From contig NW_006920872.1 of NCBI RefSeq assembly GCF_000417875.1, forward strand, positions 579,299 through 643,298: a stretch of 64,000 bases of DNA. The letters run 5' to 3'. The notes under the pieces were generated by a model. It had not been told where the DNA came from. It did not search any database and was given only the letters and a program-made list of their open reading frames with translations. Source of the stretch: Pseudozyma flocculosa PF-1. Lineage: Eukaryota > Basidiomycota > Ustilaginomycetes > Ustilaginales > Ustilaginaceae. The translations under genes were made by a program, and so were the position numbers. How positions within the stretch are numbered: position 1 is the stretch's first letter; each line of letters starts with the position of its first letter. This document shows, in pieces, positions 55,398 to 64,000 of this stretch.

Positions 55398-57096
55398 ATG
55401 TCGGCCGTACCTACAGAAGAACAGGTGGCCTCAGCCGCCAAGAGGCTGCTTGATGCACACTCGGCGGCGGCTGCCGACCCCGCCTCCTCGTCCTCGACCT
55501 CCTCGACCGCCGCAACGGAAGAGCTCGGCACCGCAAAGCTGCTCACCATCTTGCAGCTCGAGAACGACTGGCAGCTGAGTGAAAAGCGCCTCAAGACCAT
55601 TCTCACGCGGCACGGCCTGCGACACGCCCCCGCTGCTCCGCCAGCCTCCAACGGGGCCAACGGGGAAGCGGATCCCGCAGCCGCCTCGTCGGCTACCAAG
55701 AAGAAGAAGAAGCCTGCCCGCAAGGCGCAGCCGTCGCATGTCCCCCGCTCGTACATCGATCCCTCGCTCAACTTCCCTCCTGGAGTCGAGGGCCACTACT
55801 TCGACGCCGTCAAGGGCAAGGGCTTGGTTGCGACGCAGGACTTTGACGAGGGCGACGTCGTCTTCCAGGAGGAGGCGTTTGTGCCTACCCCGCCGCCCAG
55901 CGCCGTCGAAAGCATGGTACGGGGCGAGATTTGCACCCATTGCTTTCTGCCCATGGAGACGGCCGTGGCCGGCGGCAAGAGGTGTGGCCGCGGCAAGTGT
56001 ACGGCGAGGTTTTGTGGCGCCCTCTGCCAGTCTCGAGGCATGTCGACCCACCACGCGCTGCTCTGCACCGGCAGCAACCCTTCGGTCAAGGTGAGTCGAC
56101 GAAGCCGATAGCGCGAACTGGCCCCCGTGACACGGCTCGCAATGCTGATTCTCCCTCACCTCCATCTTTCTTCATTGTTTCTCCGGCCCTGCTTAGCCTC
56201 TGATGGATCTCATCCAGTCGCAAGGGTGGCAGTCGCTGCACTCGGTCGCCAGGTCGCTGGCACGCTTGCTGCTGACCCACTCATCGACACCACCGCCGTC
56301 GATCGCGTCCACCTCGACCACCAACCCGACGCCGGCCTCGTTCGACGAGGTCTACTCGCAGCTGAGCTCGTTCGCTACAGTTTCGGAGCTGGAGCGGAGG
56401 GCGAGGAACCCGGGTTGGTCGATGGAGGAGGCCTCGTTCAACTCGGCCCTGCAATCGGCCCACAAGGCGCTGCGGGCGGGCCTGGACCCGTTCGACGAGG
56501 AGAGGACCAAGCAGCGTCAGACGCCCGGAGTCAAGCCAGAGCCCTTTCCGCTCAAGGTCGACGAGATTTCGGCATCTTCGGCGCTGAGCAGCAAGATCAA
56601 GGAGCTGTTCTCGTACCCGAACTTCCTCGCCCTCCTCGGCAGGTCCAACGTCAACATGGAGTCGCACGGCGGCCTCTACCTGCTTCACTCGTTTCTCAAC
56701 CACGACTGCCGACCCAACATCAAGATCCGGCACGTTCCGGTGCGCGGACGGTACGCCTCGATGAAGATTGCCGCGGTGACGTCGCGCAAGATTAAAAAGG
56801 GCGAGGAGCTCACCATCTCGTACGTCGACCCTGCCACTGTGGTGCGGAGGAGGAGGATGGTGCTGTGGCGAGACTACTGTTTCGGCCCGTGCGCCTGCGC
56901 GCGGTGTGCCGAGGAGGTCATGGAGCTCAACGAAGACGAGAGGAGGGAAAGCGAGAAGCCCGAGGAGACGACGAGGAAGGAGGAGGAGGAACTGAAAAAG
57001 AAGCAGGTGCACGCCGTCAACGGACCCGGTGGCAAGTCGGACGACAAGGATCTCAGCGGCCTCGAAGACGAGCTCAGGGATACCCTCGGATTCTAG
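55398..57096 (+). CDS. SET5: SET5-like protein lysine methyltransferase (SET/MYND-type)
   Basis: Resembles yeast Set5, which methylates histone H4 N-terminal lysines, and the animal SMYD family. Exons 55398-56090 and 56197-57096 give 530 residues. The SET domain begins near 120-140 (KGKGLVATQDFDEGDVV) and is split by a Cys/His-rich MYND-like insert (CTHCFLPMETAV, then CGRGKCTARFCGALCQS). It resumes with GGLYLLHSFLNHDCRPNIKI, the catalytic NHxCxPN core, and GEELTISYVDP, followed by a post-SET cluster FGPCACARC. A Lys/Ala-rich N-terminus and an acidic C-terminus flank it. The intron is phase 0 with donor gtgagt. The substrate is inferred from family only. Confidence 0.88.
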
Positions 57097-57661
57097 CAGT
57101 AGGACAAAGCGCGTTGGTCGACAGCGGCGAGAGGCTCGAGACGTTGGGCACGAATAGAATGCAACCCCACATCCTCGCGAACAATGCTGGCTCGACGAGG
57201 CCACGAGCCTCCCTTGCACGGACCGGCGGCCCACCACGAGTGATATTGCGGGTCGGCCGCTCTAGGCGGACGGACGGCATGACTGCCAACGACGTCTGTT
57301 CCGGCCGTGACGACCCTCATTACATGGCCAAGTCGCGGCAACGTGCGTCGCCAGGGGCTCCTCGACGGTGCTTTGGCCGCGAGACCGCCCACCGCTCAAT
57401 GATATGTAGATGGGTCGAAGCTGTCCCTCCAAGGTGGGTGGATGACACGGTCGCCCCCACTGGCCTTTCTGTGCCCCACCGGCCGGCAATGCGTAGTCAC
57501 TACTGGCTGTTGTCGGAAACCCGAGCTCGGAGGTCGCTGGCCGAGCGAATGGAAGGTATAAAGGAGGATGGACGACCACATCTCGAGCCTCGCCCTCCCC
57601 CCGTCATTCAGCCACTTGTCCTCCTCCTCACCGAGACCAATCAAGCCTCCAACCAACCAAC
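57097..57661. other. Intergenic ahead of the secreted-protein gene
   Basis: 565 bases holding the SET5-like 3' flank and a compact promoter with TATAAA at 57557-57562 followed by a CT-rich leader up to the ATG. Confidence 0.5.
57557..57562 (+). promoter_or_regulatory. TATA box of the secreted-protein gene
   Basis: Canonical TATAAA 105 bases upstream of the ATG at 57662. Canonical TATA boxes are rare in this window, which suits an inducible gene. Confidence 0.6.
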
Positions 57662-58489
57662 ATGCTCTCCGTCACGCTCCCCCTCCGTCGCCTGCTGCTG
57701 ATGCTGCTCGCAGCCTCGAGCGCCATCGTCGTCAGCGGCTCCATCCTCCCCCGCGATGCAAACCAGGGACCGGTGATCGACTATTGCAACCTTGCCGACG
57801 GCTCGCAGTACTACAAGGTCCGCATCGACATCCGTAACTGCCGTGCCAAACCCGCCCCGCTGTACTTCTACGACGCCAAGGACAACCTCAACCCCTGCAT
57901 CGGCATCGACGCCGTCACTGTGAGCAGCCCTTGACCTTTGTCGCGATCTAGGGGAGGATACTGGCATCTGACTGTCAGTGGTGTCTCCCGCCCTTCGATT
58001 GTGGATCGCGAACCGTCATCGAGTTAGAAGGACCACTACGACCTGTCGATCCCCGTGGCGGCCAATGTCACGCTCGGCGTCCAGTCGGCGGACAAGAAGG
58101 TCGGACGCACCGTGACCGTGTCGAGAGACGACAAGGGCGTCACGCGGGCCGTTGTGGCGGGATGCAGCGATGCTTCGCCTGCGCAGACGGCCGGCAAGGA
58201 CTGCGACCTGCCGCTGTACAGGATGCACTTCAAGCGCGACCCCCACCACATCGGCGCCCAGTGGGGCCACGGTTCGGACAAGGACAAGGGCGACCTCGAG
58301 TGGCAGTGTCCCATCACCCCGCTCCAGGACGAAAAGTACGTCGGTGTCAGCCTCAGCATCCAGAGCTCGGACACGAACATGTTCTACAAGCACGGCGACA
58401 AGGACAAGGAGGACCACCCCTTCCTCGTGCTGTCCTACTGCCCCAACCCCGCCGACAACGCCACGGGACTCTGGTGCCAGGCTGTCTAA
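57662..58489 (+). CDS. Small secreted cysteine-containing protein, function unknown
   Basis: Exons 57662-57919 and 58028-58489 give 239 residues. The N-terminus MLSVTLPLRRLLLMLLAASS continues to AIVVSG, a clear signal peptide with cleavage likely near residue 26. The mature chain of about 213 residues has eight Cys (an even number, suiting disulfides) and two N-glycosylation sequons (NVT, NAT), with no membrane span and no GPI-type tail. Charged segments such as GSDKDKGD and HGDKDKEDH are repeated in style. I do not recognise a domain. Size, secretion and Cys content would fit an apoplastic or wall-associated protein or an effector candidate; that is inference. The intron is phase 0 with donor gtgagc. 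Upstream TATAAA supports this start. Confidence 0.8.
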
Positions 58490-61271
58490 GGTGGCGAAGT
58501 CGGCGATGGGATGGTGCGGAGCGACGATGGGGTAAGAGCTGGCGACCGGGCCTGCTGCTGATTACTCCATAGTAAGAGGATGTCGGGTAGGAGGGGGTGG
58601 CGGGATGAGCTGGACCCGTATGTGATTTTCTTCCGTGCGAGTGGCGAGAGCAGAATGCAAGGGACCGGCGCGGCTTGGTGCACCGCGAAACGGGCTGCGG
58701 TGTGACGACGTTGGCCTGCCGACTGCGATCTGGCCTGCGTGCAGCGATCGACGCCCGGGTTGCACCGCTCGCCGTACCCGCCTAACCTGACGCGCCCGTC
58801 GCCGCCGCCGCCACCACCACCGCCGGTCGTCGGTCGGACCATGATGGTACATACACCGCCATATATGGACCCCGCTCGAGACCACCACTTTGCGCGCCGA
58901 AAGACGGCCTGGCTAGATGAACGGCTGTTCAAGGGGCTAGGACCCAACGAGCTCAGCATGCCCGGTACCGGGACCCTGCCTGACGAGGGTCGTCGGCTAG
59001 CCTGCCGCCTGCCATGCTTGCTGGACCCTGATCCGCGGGGCTTCGCTGCTGCCACCATACATTGCCTCGCCGCTGCCCACCTAGCCTTGTGCTGGACGGA
59101 CAGCGCCTGGCGACGGGTATGGCGCGAAAGCATCGCCTCCGGATGCTGCGGACCGCCGCCCGACTGAGCCGGATCGTCCTGTCGCCACCTAGACGTTGGC
59201 AGCGGCTGATCACTCCGCAGTCTTCGCGACGGGGGCCTGGCGCCTGGAAGGCGAACCCGGCGACCTCTCGGTGACAGCATGCCCTTCTCCGCTGCTTCTT
59301 GGAGCCGCTACAGCTCTTCGTATCCATCTGCAGTCCTTACGGTTGTCGTTTCCGGCCCGGTCGACATCGTCGCTGTCGCTGTCGCTACGAGGGCATGGCA
59401 GGTATGTAAGCGGCGCCGGATTCTTGGTGGCGAGCGGGGCCTCCTGGCCTGACGCACATGAACCGCCCTCGCGGCCTGCCTGACGCGGAACGGGGGACGC
59501 ACTCTACTCGCTGTGCTCGGGGCAAGCAGCAGAGCAGCCTGCAGGGCCACTGTCAGCAGGCAGGCGGTCGGGCTCGGTCCAGCCGCCGCGGCGCGTCGCA
59601 GGTCCCGCATTCGCCACCCACCCAGCGGGGCCAGGCGACGAGTAGGGCGGCGGCGGCGGCGGTCGTCACACGGCGTCGGGGATCGGAAGGCGTCTGGTCA
59701 AGGCGGTCGAGACTCGGTCTACGCCCACGCACCACCATCTCGTTCTTGTCTGCTGGGTCGGCGCCCCGGGACCGGGCTGGCCGAGATCACCGTCTCCTCG
59801 GCCATCCCGTGCGTTGAGCTGAGCATCGAGCAAGCTCTCTCTTGGTGAGGAGCGAGTCCTCGTGCGGCGCAAGGCGTGGTTGGCATGAGAGGTCGAAAGC
59901 GGAGGCCGGGAACGCTTGACGAGGGGGCGAGTGCGCAGCTCAGCCAGAGGAAGTAACGGGCTGCAGGCCTGCCAGAGAGGAGTCTAGGGGCGTGTGGCTC
60001 CGCCCCGCCCGCGAATCCCTCCCAGCCCAGAGAAGGGCGGTCGTCGCACCCTTGCACCGGGCAGGCCGAGCCAAGAAGCAAGCGCCACCTGGCACGCCCG
60101 CCCTCGCCCCTAGTCTCCGTAGCTTGCCGCGGCTGGCTGGCGCTTGCTGCGCTTTCTTGCTTGGTGCTGCCTGTGACTTGGTGCAGCGCCATCGCCGCCC
60201 AAGCCCCCCCTCCATATGGCCGCCACCTTGCTTGGGGACACGCGCATCAACATGGGCTGGCTCTACACATGGTATGGAAGGCGAGCCAGGCAGGCCAGGC
60301 CAGGCTAGTGGGTGCGGCCGAGGCAGGCCACCACCACAAGCAAGCAAGCAAGGCAGGCTTTTGGGTCGGAAGTGCGTCGGCTGGTTTTGCGACGCCCGCG
60401 CGTTTTCGAGGGTCAAACCCTGGTCTCGCTTGGGCGCCAGGTCAGTCACCCTCGCCTGCCCGCTTGCCTGCCTGCCTTTGCCCTTGCCTTGCCTGCTTGC
60501 CAGACCCCCCGCGCCTGGCCGCACAGCGCACAGCACGCGCGTACGCTGGCTTGCTTGCTTGCTTGCTTGGCCCGGCTGGCTGGCTGGCTGGTTGGCTGGC
60601 TTGCCACCCCCCTCGCACCGTCGCCCCCCGCGCCCCCGTCGTGCGTCCCCTTCTCGACCCTGACCTGACCTCACCTCACCTGGCCGGACGACCCTGGCTC
60701 CGTGCCTCTGCGCCTCTCTCTCCCTCCCTCTCTCGCTTTGCCCCCCTTCACCGTTTCATCCCTTCGGTCCCCATCCGTCCTCGCCTCCAACTACCATCCC
60801 CTCTGCTAGCGCACAACAGTTGTCGCTGGGTCGTGGCCTTCTCTCTTCTTTTCCTCCACAACCTTCGCGCCCTTCGCTTCCTCGCCCCTCGTCCTCCTCC
60901 TCCTCCCTCGTCCTCGCTCCCTCCCGCCGTCTTCATCGCCCTGCCCGCTCACCGCTCTCGCCACCGGTGCTTCCTTTGAACCGAGTCGACAGTTGCACGC
61001 CACCTGGTCCAACAACCATCTCCAGCTCTTTGGTCACCGTTCCCTTTGACTCTCGCTCGCTTCATCGCATAACGCTCGCGTGTGACCAATCCCCTCGCCG
61101 CTGCCTTTTGCTATCGACGCCCAGCTTGCATTCCCCCGCTTGTTGATCGTCGTCCGATCACGTCTCCGCAGCCCAACCACTCTCGGGCCCACTCAGCTGC
61201 TCTGCTCCTCGACCCGCCCGGCTCTCTAATCCGACCTTTCCGCGCTCGCCTACGCATCGGCCCAACACAGG
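58490..61271. other. Long region between the secreted-protein gene and HOG1
   Basis: 2.8 kb. It contains a CCATATATGG word at 58859-58868, CAGGC clusters (60285-60308, 60338-60360, 60449-60500) and tetranucleotide repeats (60548-60604). A strongly pyrimidine-rich stretch from about 60600 to 61270 is probably the HOG1 core promoter and long leader. Open frames near 58739-59167 show no homology and no splice support. Confidence 0.45.
60548..60604. repeat. GCTT/GGCT tetranucleotide repeat
   Basis: About five GCTT units (60549-60568) followed after a short break by GGCT units. Part of the intergenic CTTGC/CAGGC word family. Confidence 0.85.
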
Positions 61272-63203
<1,932 letters not shown>

Positions 63204-63903
63204 GCGACACCCGTACCGACTCGACTCAATGCAAGTACCGAAGCGGCGTCCCGAACACTACGACCACGGACGAGAGAAGGAGCAGAATCGGCATCGCGCG
63301 CCTTTCGTTTGGCTGCACGCGCTTGGTTTACCATTTCACCCATGTTCTCTACGTCCGCCAGAACCCTCGTTCCCCCCGCTGTGCCTCGTCCCACCCGACT
63401 GTCGAGATGTCATCTCTCTCTCTCTCTCTCTCTTCTCAAGGACCCTGCATTGCGCGTGATACAGACGAATGTTACCACCATCCTTTACCCCTCTCTCTGT
63501 GTGTGTGTGTGTGTCGCCGATGATGGCCTGGATGCAGGCTCAGCAGAGCAGCGGTCTGCAATGTCGACGGGTCAGTTGAGAAGACTAGGCCGGCATCTGC
63601 GACCAAGGTGGTCGAGTCGGCAACGTCAGAGAGAGCGGCGAGGCGGGTGGGGCTCACGTGACGCGCTGGCGAGAGAGGGCGGATGCGAAGGCTGCCCTGG
63701 CCACAGGCATGTCTCTCCACTTTTGGAGGCCAGCGGCCAAGGCGGCAAGGGAGCAAGGGCTGCGCACCGTCCCCGCTTCCCTCTTGCTCCCGCACGCTCA
63801 CTTCATCCGCCCCTCGACGCTTCTTTCGCCAGTCAAGCCATCGCAAAACCCAAGAAAGCCACATCGAAACGCATCGGCCACCAACACATCGAGCATACGC
63901 AGC
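63204..63903. other. HOG1 3' flank and next promoter
   Basis: 700 bases with (CT)n at about 63413-63434 and (TG)8 at 63499-63514. The right part is the likely promoter and leader of the gene beginning at 63904. Confidence 0.45.
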
Positions 63904-63915
63904 ATGTCGGATAGG
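63904..63915 (+). CDS. Likely first exon of a gene continuing beyond the window
   Basis: ATG TCG GAT AGG directly followed by a consensus donor gtgagt, preceded by an AAACCC/ACACATCGAGC-type leader. Many genes here begin with an equally short first exon (NOC2 has 15 codons, OPA3-like 34). Only MSDR is visible, so the product is unknown, and it could be a chance match. Confidence 0.35.
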
Positions 63916-64000
63916 GTGAGTTGCCATCTGAGTCGCGCGCACGGGTTGGCTCCGCCTTGGGCCCCCTACCTGACCGCCCTCATCCTCTCCCTCTCTCTCT

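Noticed and set aside
58739..59167. Possible small gene of 142 codons after the secreted-protein gene
   Set aside because: No homology, proline-run start from a (CCG)n/(CAC)n repeat, no splice support and no leader; considered noise.

Overview
This window looks like GC-rich nuclear DNA of a basidiomycete fungus, most plausibly Ustilaginomycotina (smut-related). The reasons are short spliceosomal introns with GTGAGT-type donors in almost every gene, a TRP1 gene fused in the order glutamine amidotransferase / indole-glycerol-phosphate synthase / phosphoribosylanthranilate isomerase, a cleavage factor Im 25 kDa subunit (absent from budding yeast), and serine/proline/glutamine-rich extensions on otherwise conserved proteins. 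The phylum is an inference from gene families; the species cannot be read from the window. I found no transposon, tRNA, rRNA or CRISPR array.

Layout, left to right. 1-5.4 kb: the 5' part of UBP6 (-), IMP3 (-) and NOC2 (+); the last two are ribosome-assembly factors sharing a 508 bp divergent promoter. 6-9 kb: a RAD51-paralog (+). 9.3-11.2 kb: an ACC-synthase-like aminotransferase (-) containing an assembly gap. 13.3-18.4 kb: a large MGA2/SPT23-type membrane-tethered transcription factor (-). 21.4-23.8 kb: MCM5 (-), divergent from a DHA2-type MFS exporter (+, 24.7-27.0 kb), which converges on a questin-oxidase-like gene (-, 27.2-29.7 kb). 30.1-34.5 kb: trifunctional TRP1 (-) divergent from OPA3-like (+). 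35.1-36.4 kb: a four-span membrane protein (-). 37.2-38.2 kb: CFIm25 (+). 39.5-40.6 kb: TATA-binding protein (-). 42.7-44.4 kb: CCT6 (+). 44.7-46.5 kb: a mitochondrial carrier related to the APS/PAPS carrier (-). 47.8-49.7 kb: cytochrome c peroxidase (-) with a 409-base gap. 51.4-52.7 kb: RPC40 (-). 53.4-54.5 kb: an RRM/RS-type RNA-binding protein (+). 55.4-57.1 kb: SET5-like methyltransferase (+). 57.7-58.5 kb: a small secreted cysteine-containing protein (+). 61.3-63.2 kb: HOG1 stress MAP kinase (+). 63.9 kb: the likely first exon of one more gene.

Most genes are housekeeping: ribosome biogenesis (IMP3, NOC2, RPC40), replication and repair (MCM5, RAD51 paralog), transcription and RNA processing (TBP, CFIm25, RRM/RS protein, SET5), protein folding and turnover (CCT6, UBP6), mitochondria (OPA3-like, carrier, CCP1), tryptophan synthesis (TRP1), and stress and lipid signalling (HOG1, MGA2). 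The accessory-looking items are the convergent MFS/questin-oxidase-like pair, the ACC-synthase-like aminotransferase and the secreted protein. The long intergenic stretches carry a recurring family of short CAGGC/GCTAGGC/CTTGC words that I did not see in the coding exons. All exon structures were deduced by eye from splice signals and reading-frame closure, and no database search was possible.
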